Shown here piece by piece: positions 16,860 through 26,544 of a DNA stretch of 50,068 bases. Both the position numbers and the translations under genes were made by a program. The notes beneath the pieces are model-generated. The model saw nothing but the letters and a program-made list of their open reading frames with translations, searched no databases and was not told where the DNA came from. Origin of the DNA: JAOZTV01 sp965371805 (GTDB lineage Bacteria; Acidobacteriota; Aminicenantia; UBA2199); the NCBI GenBank assembly GCA_965371805.1, contig CBDUZW010000032.1, forward strand, positions 1 to 50,068. Direction: 5' to 3'. Numbering within the stretch: position 1 is the first letter of the stretch; each line of letters begins with the position of its first letter.

Positions 16860-19800
16860 ATGGAAAATAAGATTGGGAATAAAATAAACAGAGAATTTAA
16901 ACTTACAACAATTGCATTAAGAAACAAGAGTACTATGTTTCTAATAGCAGGATTACTTGTAATATTCGGAATATTTGCATATAATTCTATGCCGAGGGAG
17001 AGTTTCCCTGAAGTAGAAATGCCATATGTTTTTGTTAAAACCATCTATCCTGGAAACCCACCGGTAGATATGGAAAATCTGATCACCAGACCCCTGGAAA
17101 AGGAGATTCATTCAATTCAAGGTATAAAAAAATTGCTTTCTACCTCTTCTCAGGATAATTCTGATATTAATGTAGAATTTAATTCTGATGTTGATATTGA
17201 GAAAGCCTTACAGGATGTCAAAGATGCTGTTGATAAGGCTAAAAGTGAGCTTCCAGAAGATCTAACACTTGACCCGATTGTCATGGAAATTGATTTTAAT
17301 GAATTCCCCATTGTGAATATAAATTTATCCGGAGATTTCGGACTTAACGAATTAAAAGAGTATGCAGAGTATCTTGAAGATGAGATTGAAGGTTTTATGG
17401 AAATTTCTAAGGTAGAGATAAAAGGGCTGGATCAAAGAGAGATTCAAATTAACGTAGACCCATTTAAATTATCTGCAAATGAATTAAGCTTTCAGAATAT
17501 TGAGGATGCAGTTGCTTCTGAGAATGTGTCAATATCCGGGGGAGATCTGATAGTAGATGGTACAAGTCGTACTATTAGAACTATTGGCGAATTCAAAAAC
17601 ATGGACGATATCAGGAACATTATAATCAAACATGAAAAAGGTAATATTGTTTATTTAAAGGATGTTGCGGAAGTAATTGATGGATTTGAAGATTCTATGA
17701 GTTATGCAAGGCTCGATAAACAGCCGGTTGTTTCTCTTCAGGTAATAAAAAAGAGTGGAGAGAATTTGATTAATGCTACAGATAAAATATTTAAATTACT
17801 TGAAAAATCAAAAAAAGATGGTTCAATACCCAAAAATTTAAGAATTGATATTACAAATGACCAGTCTGATATGGTTAAAAATATGGTAAGTAACCTTGAA
17901 AACAGTATAATAATGGGGGTTATTTTTGTAGTTTTGGTTCTTTTCTTCTTTCTGGGTTTTAAAAATTCTATATTAGTTGGAATGGCAATTCCAATGTCTA
18001 TGTTCCTCTCTTTTATAATTCTAAGCCTTATTGGGTCAACAATCAATATGATGACACTTTTTAGTCTTGTATTGGCACTTGGAATGCTTGTCGATAATGC
18101 TATAGTAGTTGTTGAAAATATGTATAGATTTGTTGATCAGGGATACCCGGTATTTAATGCTGCGAAAAGGGCCGTTGGCGAAATAGCAGTTCCAATTATT
18201 GCATCTACAGCTACAACACTTGCTGCTTTTTTCCCATTGATTTTCTGGACTGGAATGATGGGAGAGTTTATGAAACATCTTCCAATAACTCTGATAATTG
18301 TTCTATCCTCCTCTCTAGTAGTTGCCTTAATAATAATTCCAGTTTTTGCTGCCCAATTTATAAAAAAAGATGATAAAGATAGAAAACCGGATAAAAAGAA
18401 AAATAAAAGAAATATTATGATTATTACAGCACTTGCAATCATATCATACCTTGTGGGATTGAATATAATTGGAAGTTTACTGCTGATAGTTGCTCTACTT
18501 ATTACTTTAAATTTAATAGTACTGTTTTCTGTTGTTTCATGGTTTCAAAATGTTTTTCTTGAAAAAATGGAAAACTTTTATTTAAATTTATTAAAAAAAA
18601 CTTTAAAAGGAAAAAAACCAATTCTTATTCTACTTGGCACGGTTGTGCTTTTTGTTATGGTTATGATCTTCTTTGGGATACGAAAACCAAGAGTTGAACT
18701 CTTTCCCGTAAATGAACCAAGTTTTGTAAATATGATGGTAGAATTGCCTGTCGGGTCAGATATTTCTGCAACTAATCAATTTTTGTATAAGCTTGAAGAT
18801 AGAGTTTTTGAAATTCTGAAGCCAATGAGTAAGGATATAAAATCCATTCTTACAACTATTGGGAAGGGTGTCGCTGGAGAAAATGAAATGGCCCCAACTG
18901 GAAATACGCCTAACAAGGCTATGATGACTATTACTTTTGTTGATTATGAGGATAGAATAAACCCCAGAACTTCAGATTCAATGAAATTATTAAGTAAAAA
19001 TCTTAATGGCGTCTATCCTGGGATAAATATATCTATCGTAAAAAGTAATATGGGACCTCCAACAGGAAAACCTGTAAATCTTGAGATCACAGGAGTCGAT
19101 TTTGAACAACTAATTGACTTAACTGAAAGGATCAAAACTTATTTAAATAATTTGAAAGTTGAAGGTATCGAAGAGTTGAAAATAGATATGGATACAGGAA
19201 AACCGGAGATGATTGTTGATATTGACCGTGATAAAGCAAGAAGGTTCGGGCTATCTACTGCCCAGATTGCAAGCACTATCAGAACAGCTCTTTTTGGGAA
19301 GGATATCTCTGATTTTAAAGAGAATGAAGATAAATATGACATTGTTTTAAGATTTAATAGTAAACACCGTTATAACTCTACAGATATTTTGAACCAGAAC
19401 ATCACTTTTAGAGATCAGACGAGTGGAAAAATAATTCAGATTCCAATATCAGCAGTTGCTTCAGCAAGATACAGTACTACATATGATTCAATCAAAAGAA
19501 AGGATATGGATAGGGTTATAACCATTTATTCAAATCTTATAGAAGGATATAACGGAGCGATTATTAATAAAGATCTTCAAAAGGCAATGGAAGAATTTGA
19601 AATGCCTACGGGTTACACTTATAAGTTTACAGGAGAACAGGAGGATCAGAAGGAAACAACTGATTTTCTCTTTAAAGCCTTATTGATTGCATTGTCTCTA
19701 ATTATTATTATAATGGTAACTCAATTCAATTCGCTTGCAAAGACTTTCATAATAATGACTTCTGTATTTTTTAGTACAATTGGCGTTTTTGGAGGCATCG

Positions 19801-20264
19801 CGATTTTTAAAATGGATTTCATTATAATAATGACTGGTATTGGAATTATATCTCTTGCCGGTGTTGTTGTAAATAATGCGATCGTATTAATAGATTATAT
19901 TGATCTCTTAAAATCCAATAAGAAAAAAGAGTTAGGAATTGATAGAACAAGAGATCTGTCTATAGAGGATTCTCTTGAATGTATAATTCAAGGTGGTAAA
20001 ACAAGGTTGAGACCTGTTCTTTTAACTGCAATAACGACTATCCTCGGTCTGATCCCAATGGCTATTGGATTAAATATTAATTTTGGGACACTACTCTCGA
20101 GCTTTAACCCTCAACTATATGTTGGAGGTGATAATGCAGTATTCTGGGGACCGATGGCATGGACTGTAATATTCGGGCTTACCTTTGCAACTTTTCTAAC
20201 TTTGATCCTTGTACCTGCTATGTATTTTATTGGAAATAAAGTTAAACTGTATTTCAAGAAATAG
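16860..20264 (+). CDS. RND-family efflux pump (AcrB-like)
   Basis: This inner-membrane proton-driven drug or metabolite exporter has the standard two-fold RND layout. The first segment is near residues 24-42, followed by 'MPRESFPEVEMP', a large periplasmic porter domain, and the segment cluster about 345-510. The proton relay segment reads GMLVDNAIVVVEN (D412, with N413 where AcrB has a second Asp), as in many non-HAE1 RND proteins. At 1134 aa it is about 90 longer than AcrB. The extra length is a lysine/aspartate-rich stretch plus two further hydrophobic segments (about 505-575) between the two halves. It is last in the tetR operon and is followed by a strong terminator. The substrate is unknown. 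Confidence 0.92.
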   Translation: MENKIGNKINREFKLTTIALRNKSTMFLIAGLLVIFGIFAYNSMPRESFPEVEMPYVFVKTIYPGNPPVDMENLITRPLEKEIHSIQGIKKLLSTSSQDNSDINVEFNSDVDIEKALQDVKDAVDKAKSELPEDLTLDPIVMEIDFNEFPIVNINLSGDFGLNELKEYAEYLEDEIEGFMEISKVEIKGLDQREIQINVDPFKLSANELSFQNIEDAVASENVSISGGDLIVDGTSRTIRTIGEFKNMDDIRNIIIKHEKGNIVYLKDVAEVIDGFEDSMSYARLDKQPVVSLQVIKKSGENLINATDKIFKLLEKSKKDGSIPKNLRIDITNDQSDMVKNMVSNLENSIIMGVIFVVLVLFFFLGFKNSILVGMAIPMSMFLSFIILSLIGSTINMMTLFSLVLALGMLVDNAIVVVENMYRFVDQGYPVFNAAKRAVGEIAVPIIASTATTLAAFFPLIFWTGMMGEFMKHLPITLIIVLSSSLVVALIIIPVFAAQFIKKDDKDRKPDKKKNKRNIMIITALAIISYLVGLNIIGSLLLIVALLITLNLIVLFSVVSWFQNVFLEKMENFYLNLLKKTLKGKKPILILLGTVVLFVMVMIFFGIRKPRVELFPVNEPSFVNMMVELPVGSDISATNQFLYKLEDRVFEILKPMSKDIKSILTTIGKGVAGENEMAPTGNTPNKAMMTITFVDYEDRINPRTSDSMKLLSKNLNGVYPGINISIVKSNMGPPTGKPVNLEITGVDFEQLIDLTERIKTYLNNLKVEGIEELKIDMDTGKPEMIVDIDRDKARRFGLSTAQIASTIRTALFGKDISDFKENEDKYDIVLRFNSKHRYNSTDILNQNITFRDQTSGKIIQIPISAVASARYSTTYDSIKRKDMDRVITIYSNLIEGYNGAIINKDLQKAMEEFEMPTGYTYKFTGEQEDQKETTDFLFKALLIALSLIIIIMVTQFNSLAKTFIIMTSVFFSTIGVFGGIAIFKMDFIIIMTGIGIISLAGVVVNNAIVLIDYIDLLKSNKKKELGIDRTRDLSIEDSLECIIQGGKTRLRPVLLTAITTILGLIPMAIGLNINFGTLLSSFNPQLYVGGDNAVFWGPMAWTVIFGLTFATFLTLILVPAMYFIGNKVKLYFKK

Positions 20265-20272
20265 AATAGTTT

Positions 20273-20314
20273 GTGAGATGTGGGAGTATACCCACATCTC
20301 ACTCTTCAATTTTT
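20273..20314. terminator. Strong intrinsic terminator after the RND gene
   Basis: GTGAGATGTGGG (20273-20284) pairs perfectly over 12 bp with CCCACATCTCAC (20291-20302), loop AGTATA, followed by TCTTCAATTTTT. It separates the efflux operon from a convergent gene and may act on both strands. Confidence 0.88.
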
Positions 20315-20318
20315 AGAA

Positions 20319-22151
20319 TTAATTATTGATTTTGTATATTTTATAGAGATTATCTTCAAAGATAATCTGTAAATCTGAAAAAAAAGATAAAAGATTTTTT
20401 CTCTGTAAATTAGAAAGTTGATAAATAGAAGACATTTTTCCCATTCTTTTCAATCCTTTTTCTGAAAATAGGATATGTGAAATATTATCTTTTCTCATCT
20501 TCTCTAATATTAACCTGGAATCTTTATTTTTTTTAATTAGATCTATCAATTTGTTACTATCATTAAAGGAACTTAAATAGAATTTTTTTTTTAAATAAAA
20601 AGATCGGTCTTCACCCAGGAAAAGAACTTTTTCCTTATCAGACAAATTATTGTTAAGAAATTCAACTGATCTATAGTATGGTAATGTATAAAGATATTTA
20701 ATTTTATTATTATTGCTTTTTAATTTAATCTTTAAATATGAGTATCCCTGAATCAATTTTTCCTGTAATGATATCTGCATAATTAGATTTTGTAATATTA
20801 ATCCCACAATAATAATGATGAGATATTTTTTTATAAACGGGAATTTTTTTAAAACATTTTTTACTCCTGAGGCAATAGGGATTGATAAAAGCAAAAAACT
20901 CATTAGAAAATATCTAGGAACTAACGAAAATGGCATAATTATTATAAATGCAGCTATCCCTGAAATTTTTAATATTTGGATATAGTGTTTTTTCTGACTA
21001 AAAAAAATAAATGGAAGAAGGAGAAGAAAGAAAATACCATATACAGCCGTTATTCCATAACTATATGGTTTTAAAAAGAGTTCAAGAGGATAGTATAGAT
21101 ATTCTAGAAATGAATGATTTGCTCCCCGCTGAATACCTGTTGAAAAACTTAAACTTTGGGCTTCTGTCCAGGAATTACTGTTAAAAAGACTGTTTAAGTA
21201 TGGGTAGAGAGGATTTCCAGTAATGATTGTGTTTTTAATGAGCCATGGTGTCATCAATATCATAACCATGGTAGATATTACTATTATAATAATAAATTTT
21301 TTTCTTAAATTTGAATTCTGCATAAATAGAATTGCAATGAAAAATCCAATCATATAAAAACCAAAGATATACTTGCTTCCAATTGCAAGTCCCCAAAATA
21401 CACCAGAAAGGATCAGATATGGTCGTTTATTATCTTCAATATAATAAAAAAAGACCCGTATAGCTGAAAACGCAAATAACATTCCAATCAGATCTATTTT
21501 AGAAGAAGATGATAAGAAACCGACCTGTGGGATAGTATAGAATAGAAATAATGGTAAATAAATTATAAGCTTTGATGTAAAATCTTTCCCCCAGAATAAC
21601 ATAAGTAAAATAATTAATAACCCTGATACTAATGATATTAACTTTGGTATTAACACAGTCTTTCCTAATAATGAGAAAAGGAACAACATTTCAACATTTA
21701 AGGGCAGATTGGAAACAAAGTTTGTATTCCATGATACGATCCCATCATTTAATAAATAATAATTTGGAACAGCAAGGTGGTACATCATTGAATCATAAAA
21801 AGTTGGAGGGAATAGACTGTAAAACAGATTGACTAAAAAGAAAAAAAGCAGAAAATACCACCAAATAGATGATTTCCTTTCAAATTTTAGTTTTTTCAAA
21901 AGAGCTGTATCTGAAATTAATAAAAGATTTCCAATAATAAGTATTATGACAAACATATATATGTTTAGTAAATGTAATGATGCAATTAAAAGAGTTATCA
22001 TAGAAATAATTCCAAATCCTAAGACAATTCTAAAAATCACATTATCCATTATTGAGAAATTAAAATGTTTTTCTTTTAAGAAAAATGAAAAGCCGTATGC
22101 AGCACCAATAATAAGAATAAATTCAACTAATGCTAATACTATTTTTGCCAC
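20319..22151 (-). CDS. GT-C fold glycosyltransferase (ArnT/PMT-like)
   Basis: This polytopic protein has about 12 membrane segments and a soluble C-terminal tail (about residues 480-610). The first large extracytoplasmic loop contains 'PPTFYDSMMYHLAVPNYYLLNDG', the acidic loop motif of GT-C enzymes that use polyprenyl-phosphate sugars. Such enzymes transfer a sugar from the lipid carrier to lipid A, wall polymers or proteins on the outer face. It is encoded just after a DPM1-like GT2 (4-nt gap), the usual supplier of the lipid-linked sugar. The acceptor cannot be told. Confidence 0.75.
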   Translation of the reverse strand: MAKIVLALVEFILIIGAAYGFSFFLKEKHFNFSIMDNVIFRIVLGFGIISMITLLIASLHLLNIYMFVIILIIGNLLLISDTALLKKLKFERKSSIWWYFLLFFFLVNLFYSLFPPTFYDSMMYHLAVPNYYLLNDGIVSWNTNFVSNLPLNVEMLFLFSLLGKTVLIPKLISLVSGLLIILLMLFWGKDFTSKLIIYLPLFLFYTIPQVGFLSSSSKIDLIGMLFAFSAIRVFFYYIEDNKRPYLILSGVFWGLAIGSKYIFGFYMIGFFIAILFMQNSNLRKKFIIIIVISTMVMILMTPWLIKNTIITGNPLYPYLNSLFNSNSWTEAQSLSFSTGIQRGANHSFLEYLYYPLELFLKPYSYGITAVYGIFFLLLLPFIFFSQKKHYIQILKISGIAAFIIIMPFSLVPRYFLMSFLLLSIPIASGVKNVLKKFPFIKKYLIIIIVGLILQNLIMQISLQEKLIQGYSYLKIKLKSNNNKIKYLYTLPYYRSVEFLNNNLSDKEKVLFLGEDRSFYLKKKFYLSSFNDSNKLIDLIKKNKDSRLILEKMRKDNISHILFSEKGLKRMGKMSSIYQLSNLQRKNLLSFFSDLQIIFEDNLYKIYKINN

Positions 22152-22155
22152 AGAA

Positions 22156-23022
22156 TTATTTAAATCTCTTATTTATCAAATCAGCCAATAATCCCATCAT
22201 TAAAATCAGTATTGAAAAAATAAATAGAATAGCTGTTGTATCTGTTAAATTTAATAGATAAAGATCTCTTCCAATTGAGATTGTTGTAAAAAATGAAGTC
22301 AAAAAGAACACGGGCATAAATATCCTGAGAGGATTAAACAGCATTGATATTCGTAAAATTAAAAGTAAAAAATTATAACTATCTTTAATTGGACTGATCT
22401 TTGATACGCCTGTTCTTTTAAAATAGTCTATTGGGATGTTTTTGATTTTCAATTGATCCATTATAAATGACATTGTTATAGTTGTTGTAAAAGAGAACCC
22501 TTCCGGATATAAGTTCCAGTATTTTTCTGCTTCCTGCTTCTTAAATATTCTCATTCCTGAATTTACATCTTTAATTTTTTTTTTTACTATGAAAGAGGCG
22601 AATTTATTCAACAACCATTTTGCCGGTCTTCTAATAATTGGAATTTTTCTCTTCTTTGTGGTTCTTGTTCCGATCACCATATCAAAGTCTGATATCTCTT
22701 TAAGAAGTGTTGGAAATTGCTCAATAGGGTATGTTCCGTCGGCATCAACAATTGCTATAAGGTCAAATTTACTTTTCTTTATACCAGATTTTAATGATGC
22801 ACCATAACCTCTGTTACAATCATGTTCAATAACAGAAAAATTTAAATCACTTTTTGTCAATAACTCTTTTGTTCTATCTGTGGACCCATCATTTACAATA
22901 ATTATTTCTAAAGAATTTACTTCTTTCTTAAGAGTATCATTAACTCTTTTTACTGTGGAAATAATGTTTTTTTCTTCGTTGTAAACAGGAATGATTATCG
23001 ATAATTTGTTTTTTTTTTCCAT
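22156..23022 (-). CDS. GT2 polyprenyl-phosphate sugar synthase (DPM1/ArnC-like)
   Basis: A GT-A catalytic domain (about residues 1-225) shows 'SIIIPVYNEE' at 8-17, 'VNDGSTD' near 43-49, 'NRGYGASLKSGI', the metal-binding 'DADGTYP' near 93-99, and 'DVNSGMRIFKK'. All are typical of dolichyl/undecaprenyl-phosphate hexose synthases. Two C-terminal membrane segments (about 228-285) anchor it. It would load a sugar onto undecaprenyl phosphate for the GT-C enzyme encoded 4 nt downstream. No Shine-Dalgarno is present: ATG 23022 is only 8 nt from a TATAAT, so the mRNA is probably leaderless. Confidence 0.88.
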   Translation of the reverse strand: MEKKNKLSIIIPVYNEEKNIISTVKRVNDTLKKEVNSLEIIIVNDGSTDRTKELLTKSDLNFSVIEHDCNRGYGASLKSGIKKSKFDLIAIVDADGTYPIEQFPTLLKEISDFDMVIGTRTTKKRKIPIIRRPAKWLLNKFASFIVKKKIKDVNSGMRIFKKQEAEKYWNLYPEGFSFTTTITMSFIMDQLKIKNIPIDYFKRTGVSKISPIKDSYNFLLLILRISMLFNPLRIFMPVFFLTSFFTTISIGRDLYLLNLTDTTAILFIFSILILMMGLLADLINKRFK

Positions 23023-23030
23023 AATGTCGT

Positions 23031-23059
23031 ATTATAGATTAAAAATTACTCTTTTTCAA
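23031..23059 (-). promoter_or_regulatory. Promoter of the GT2/GT-C pair, leaderless layout
   Basis: On the reverse strand: TTGAAA (23059-23054), 17-bp spacer, TATAAT (23036-23031), then 8 nt to ATG 23022 without a ribosome site. Confidence 0.75.
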
Positions 23060-23079
23060 TATTTTTGTAATTGACTGAC

Positions 23080-23108
23080 TTGAAAAATAATAAAAATATT
23101 CGTATAAT
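23080..23108 (+). promoter_or_regulatory. murA promoter, leaderless layout
   Basis: TTGAAA (23080-23085), 17-bp spacer, TATAAT (23103-23108), then 9 nt (ACAAGATAA) to ATG 23118, without a ribosome site. It is divergent from the GT2 promoter, with the -35 boxes 20 bp apart. Confidence 0.75.
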
Positions 23109-23117
23109 ACAAGATAA

Positions 23118-24377
23118 ATGGATAATAAAGTATTAAAAATAATTGGCAAAAACAGATTAGAGGGTGATGTTACTATTTCTGGAGCGAAAAATGCTGCACT
23201 TCCTGGACTTGCAGCATCTTTACTAAGTTCAAAAAAAATTGAAATTTCTAATGTTCCTGAGGTAAATGATGTTTTGATAATGATAAAAGCACTTAGAAGT
23301 ATTGGAAGTGAAATAAATTTTGATTCAAATACTTTTTATGGAGAAGTCAAAAACATTAATTCAGGTGTATTATCTGGTAAGATAGTAGGAAGTATAAGAG
23401 CTTCAATTCTTTTTCTTGGACCAATGTTAGCTAGAAATGGTTATGTCAAGGTCTCTCAGCCTGGAGGTTGCCCCATTGGGCATAGGGGAGTCGATTTTCA
23501 TTTTGAAGGATTGAGAAAAATGGGTGCGTCAATTGAGATCACTGAAAATGATATCATAGGTCGCGCGAATAGGTTATCAGGTATTGACTATAGATTTCCG
23601 GGTAAGACTGTCACAGGGACCGAGAATCTTATTATGGCAGCTACTCTTGCAGATGGCGATACTATACTTAGAAACTGTGCTCTGGAGCCGGAGATAGACG
23701 ATCTGATTGAATTATTAAACAAAATGGGAGCGGAAGTCTCGAGGGCTGGACTTGATGACATAAATATAAAGGGGAAAACTTCTCTTGATGGTGCAGCCCA
23801 TGTATTAATTCCTGATAGAATAGAAATGGGTACATACGTAATTGCTGGATGTCTTGGCAATAATGATATCAGGGTTAGGAATGCACAACCTGAATTGATA
23901 AAAAACTTACTTAATTTACTTAAAAAAATGGGCGTAAGTGTAATGATCAATAATAATGATATAATTGTTAAACCAGGTAGTGATATGTTGCCTGTTGATA
24001 TTGAAACTGCTCCATATCCAGATTTTCCAACAGATTTACAGGCGCAGTTGATGGTACTATTAACTCAAACAAATGGGATATCTCATATAAAGGAATCCAT
24101 TTTTAATAATCGTTTTAATCATGCGAATGAACTTAATAAGATGGGAGCAAATATAAAAATAAGAAATGATATTGCAGAAATTAAGGGGATTACTCATTTA
24201 AAAGGAAATGAATCTATCTTTGCAACTGATCTAAGAGCATCTGCTGCTTTGGTGATAGGTGCTTTAATAGCAGATGGCACAACCAGAATAAATAATGCAT
24301 CACAACTATTTAGAGGATACGAGGATCTTCCAGGCAAACTTTCTAAACTTGGTGCAGATATTAATGTTATAAATTAA
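23118..24377 (+). CDS. murA: UDP-N-acetylglucosamine 1-carboxyvinyltransferase
   Basis: MurA catalyses the first committed step of murein synthesis, adding enolpyruvate from PEP to UDP-GlcNAc in the cytoplasm. Key residues are present: the lysine in 'SGAKNAALPG' (K24) and the catalytic cysteine C118 in 'QPGGCPIG', the fosfomycin target. Because Cys rather than Asp is present, the enzyme should be fosfomycin-sensitive in principle. The six-fold repeat body and the 'LRASAALVIGALIADG' end are typical; length 419 aa is normal. The leaderless-type promoter lies 9 nt upstream. The HIT, NYN and tldE-like genes follow closely, likely as one operon. Confidence 0.96.
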   Translation: MDNKVLKIIGKNRLEGDVTISGAKNAALPGLAASLLSSKKIEISNVPEVNDVLIMIKALRSIGSEINFDSNTFYGEVKNINSGVLSGKIVGSIRASILFLGPMLARNGYVKVSQPGGCPIGHRGVDFHFEGLRKMGASIEITENDIIGRANRLSGIDYRFPGKTVTGTENLIMAATLADGDTILRNCALEPEIDDLIELLNKMGAEVSRAGLDDINIKGKTSLDGAAHVLIPDRIEMGTYVIAGCLGNNDIRVRNAQPELIKNLLNLLKKMGVSVMINNNDIIVKPGSDMLPVDIETAPYPDFPTDLQAQLMVLLTQTNGISHIKESIFNNRFNHANELNKMGANIKIRNDIAEIKGITHLKGNESIFATDLRASAALVIGALIADGTTRINNASQLFRGYEDLPGKLSKLGADINVIN

Positions 24378-24388
24378 TGGAGGAGAAG

Positions 24389-24721
24389 ATGTCAGATTGT
24401 ATTTTTTGTAAGATTGTTAGTCGTGAAATAAAAAGCGAGTTGATATATGAAGATTCTAAAATTATTGCATTCAATGATGCTTTCCCAGTTGCGCCAGAAC
24501 ATATTCTTGTTATTCCAAGAGAACATTTTGAAACAATTGCAGATGTTAAAAATTCTGATATTTTTTCACATCTTTTTTCAAAAGTCCCAGAAATTGCAAA
24601 ATCTAAAGGCTTAGAAGATTATCGTATTATTGTAAATAAAGGAGAGAAGGCGGGACAGAGTGTTTTTCACTTACATGTACATATAATTGGAGGAAGAGAA
24701 TTACAATGGCCTCCTGGATAG
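24389..24721 (+). CDS. hinT: HIT-family nucleotide hydrolase (HinT-like)
   Basis: This 110-aa histidine-triad protein has an N-terminal 'CIFCKI' with the metal-site cysteines, 'APEHILVIPREHF', and the catalytic triad HLHVH in 'VFHLHVHIIGGR' near the C-terminus, ending in the usual WPPG. HinT hydrolyses adenosine 5'-phosphoramidates and lysyl-AMP. The start is put at ATG 24389, because GGAGG lies 5 nt upstream; an in-frame ATG at 24377, overlapping the murA stop, precedes that site. It is tightly linked to murA. Confidence 0.93.
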   Translation: MSDCIFCKIVSREIKSELIYEDSKIIAFNDAFPVAPEHILVIPREHFETIADVKNSDIFSHLFSKVPEIAKSKGLEDYRIIVNKGEKAGQSVFHLHVHIIGGRELQWPPG

Positions 24722-24741
24722 AATAAAAGAGAGGATATATT

Positions 24742-25221
24742 ATGCCCTATATCATTGATGGTAATAATCTAATTGGCAGTTCACCGGATATTGCAATTGA
24801 AGACAGTGATGGAAGAGAAAAAATTATATTATTGTCAGAGAAATTTCAAAATAGAAAGAAAAATAATGTTATTCTTGTATTTGATGGTGAACCAAAAGAA
24901 TCAGCATACGAAAATATAGTAAATAATAAATTCAAAATTCTATATCCAAGATTTGGAATGTCAGCTGATGAATTGATTAAAAATATTTTAAAAGAGTATA
25001 ATGATTTCAAAGATGTTATTCTAATCTCATCTGACAGGGAACTAAAGACTTTTGCAAAAAAAAAGGGTGCAAAAACTATTAACTCAATAGAGTTTTATTA
25101 TGAGTTGAAACGAACTTATAAGATTGCCAATAAAGTTGAAAAAAACACAAAAAAAATTGATGTTGAAGTATCCAATAATGAGATTGACCATTGGATGAGG
25201 GTTTTTTCTAAATCTGAATAG
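24742..25221 (+). CDS. NYN/YacP-like PIN-fold ribonuclease
   Basis: This small NYN-domain protein has 'YIIDGNNLIG' at 3-12, 'ILVFDG', 'SADELIKNIL' and 'VILISSDRELK', the four acidic-residue blocks of the YacP/Rae1-like PIN fold. Rae1 cleaves mRNA in the ribosomal A site. The C-terminal third is charged and ends with an amphipathic helix. GAGAGGA precedes ATG. It sits between the HIT gene (20-nt gap) and the tldE-like gene (no gap). Confidence 0.8.
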   Translation: MPYIIDGNNLIGSSPDIAIEDSDGREKIILLSEKFQNRKKNNVILVFDGEPKESAYENIVNNKFKILYPRFGMSADELIKNILKEYNDFKDVILISSDRELKTFAKKKGAKTINSIEFYYELKRTYKIANKVEKNTKKIDVEVSNNEIDHWMRVFSKSE

Positions 25222-26544
25222 ATGGATAAAAAAGAAAAATTTAATATTGCAAATCAGGTCATTGATTTAGCAAAAAAACTTGGAGCTGATGAGGTTTCAG
25301 TAATCATCTCAAAAGACAAACAATCTACAATTGAAATCAGAAATGGGAAAATTGATCTTCTCGAAGGGGCTGATCAATCAAACCTTTCACTTTCATTATA
25401 TATTAACAATAGATATTCTGTTAATCAGACAAGTATTCTTGACAAAAAATCATTAGAGGAATTTATAAATAATTCTATCGAGATAACAAAACAGATAAAC
25501 AAGGACGAATATCGGTCACTCCCTGATCCAGACCTTTATTGGAAAGGTAGTAAAGCTGATTTATTTATTAAGGATAAAAAATATTTTGAATTGAAGCCTG
25601 AAACAAAAAGGGATATTGCTTTGAGTCTTGAAAGCAAAACAAGATCATTAAGCAGCAAAATAGTCTCAGTTACTTCTAATTATTCAGATTCATATTCAGA
25701 GTTATTAAAGATCAATAGTAATGGGTTTATTGGCGAAAAGAAGAGTACTGCATTCTCTTTAGGTTCAGAGGTGGTGGTCAGAGGAAATAATGGAGCATTA
25801 CCTTCAGACTGGTATTATTCATATACAAGGTATTTTGATGATATTCCCAACCTGGATATAATTGCTGAAAAAGCTGTAAAAATGGCGGAGAGAAAGATAG
25901 GACAACAAAAAACAGCTTCTGGAATTTATGATATGATTGTCTCTAACAGGGCATCATCCAAACTGATTGGAATGATATTGTCATCATTAACCGGAAGCAA
26001 ATTATGGAATAAAAATTCATTTCTAGATGGAAAACTAAATAAGAAGATTTTTTCGGATAAGTTTACACTTATTGATGACCCTCACTTGAAAAAAGGTTTA
26101 GGTTCCAAACACTTTGATGGAGATGGATTCAAAACAAAAAAACATACAATTATTGAAAAAGGGGTTCTAAACAGGTATTTAATCAATAATTATTTTAGTA
26201 AGAAAATGAAGGTTTCTCCAACAACAGGATCAACAAATAATATTCTTTTTGAAACTGGTAAAATGGATATATCTGAATTAGTAAAAATATGTTCCAGTGG
26301 AGTTTTTGTGACTGGTTTTCTTGGTGGAAATTTTAATAGTGCAACAGGAGATTTCTCATTTGGCATCAATGGAGTTCTAATAGAAAAAGGAATGTTGACC
26401 ATCCCGGTAAATGAGATGAACATAACCGGAAATGCGATCTCTCTATTTGAGAATCTTTGTGAGATTGGAAATGATCCCTATCTGTATTCATCCTATAGAA
26501 CACCATCATTACTTTTCGAGAATGTAAGTTTCAGCGGGTTGTGA
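25222..26544 (+). CDS. pmbA: TldE/PmbA-family protein
   Basis: 440-aa member of the TldD/PmbA (modulator of gyrase) family. The N-terminal domain opens with 'AKKLGADEVSVIISKDKQSTIEIRNGKIDLLEGADQ' (family motif G-A-x-x-x-E-V). The C-terminal half contains 'GFLGGNFNSATGDFSFGINGVLIEKG', the conserved end block. The HExxxH zinc motif of TldD is absent, so this is the non-catalytic TldE partner type. TldD/TldE process small peptides, microcin precursors and damaged proteins. No tldD is in the window. It begins directly at the stop of the NYN gene (TAGATG) and overlaps the convergent DUF72 gene by 36 bp at the 3' ends. Confidence 0.85.
   Translation: MDKKEKFNIANQVIDLAKKLGADEVSVIISKDKQSTIEIRNGKIDLLEGADQSNLSLSLYINNRYSVNQTSILDKKSLEEFINNSIEITKQINKDEYRSLPDPDLYWKGSKADLFIKDKKYFELKPETKRDIALSLESKTRSLSSKIVSVTSNYSDSYSELLKINSNGFIGEKKSTAFSLGSEVVVRGNNGALPSDWYYSYTRYFDDIPNLDIIAEKAVKMAERKIGQQKTASGIYDMIVSNRASSKLIGMILSSLTGSKLWNKNSFLDGKLNKKIFSDKFTLIDDPHLKKGLGSKHFDGDGFKTKKHTIIEKGVLNRYLINNYFSKKMKVSPTTGSTNNILFETGKMDISELVKICSSGVFVTGFLGGNFNSATGDFSFGINGVLIEKGMLTIPVNEMNITGNAISLFENLCEIGNDPYLYSSYRTPSLLFENVSFSGL

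Noticed and set aside
17738..18442. Several antisense frames of 80-102 codons over the RND gene
   Set aside because: Their hydrophobic or isoleucine-rich content reflects the membrane segments of the RND protein read backwards. No ribosome sites.
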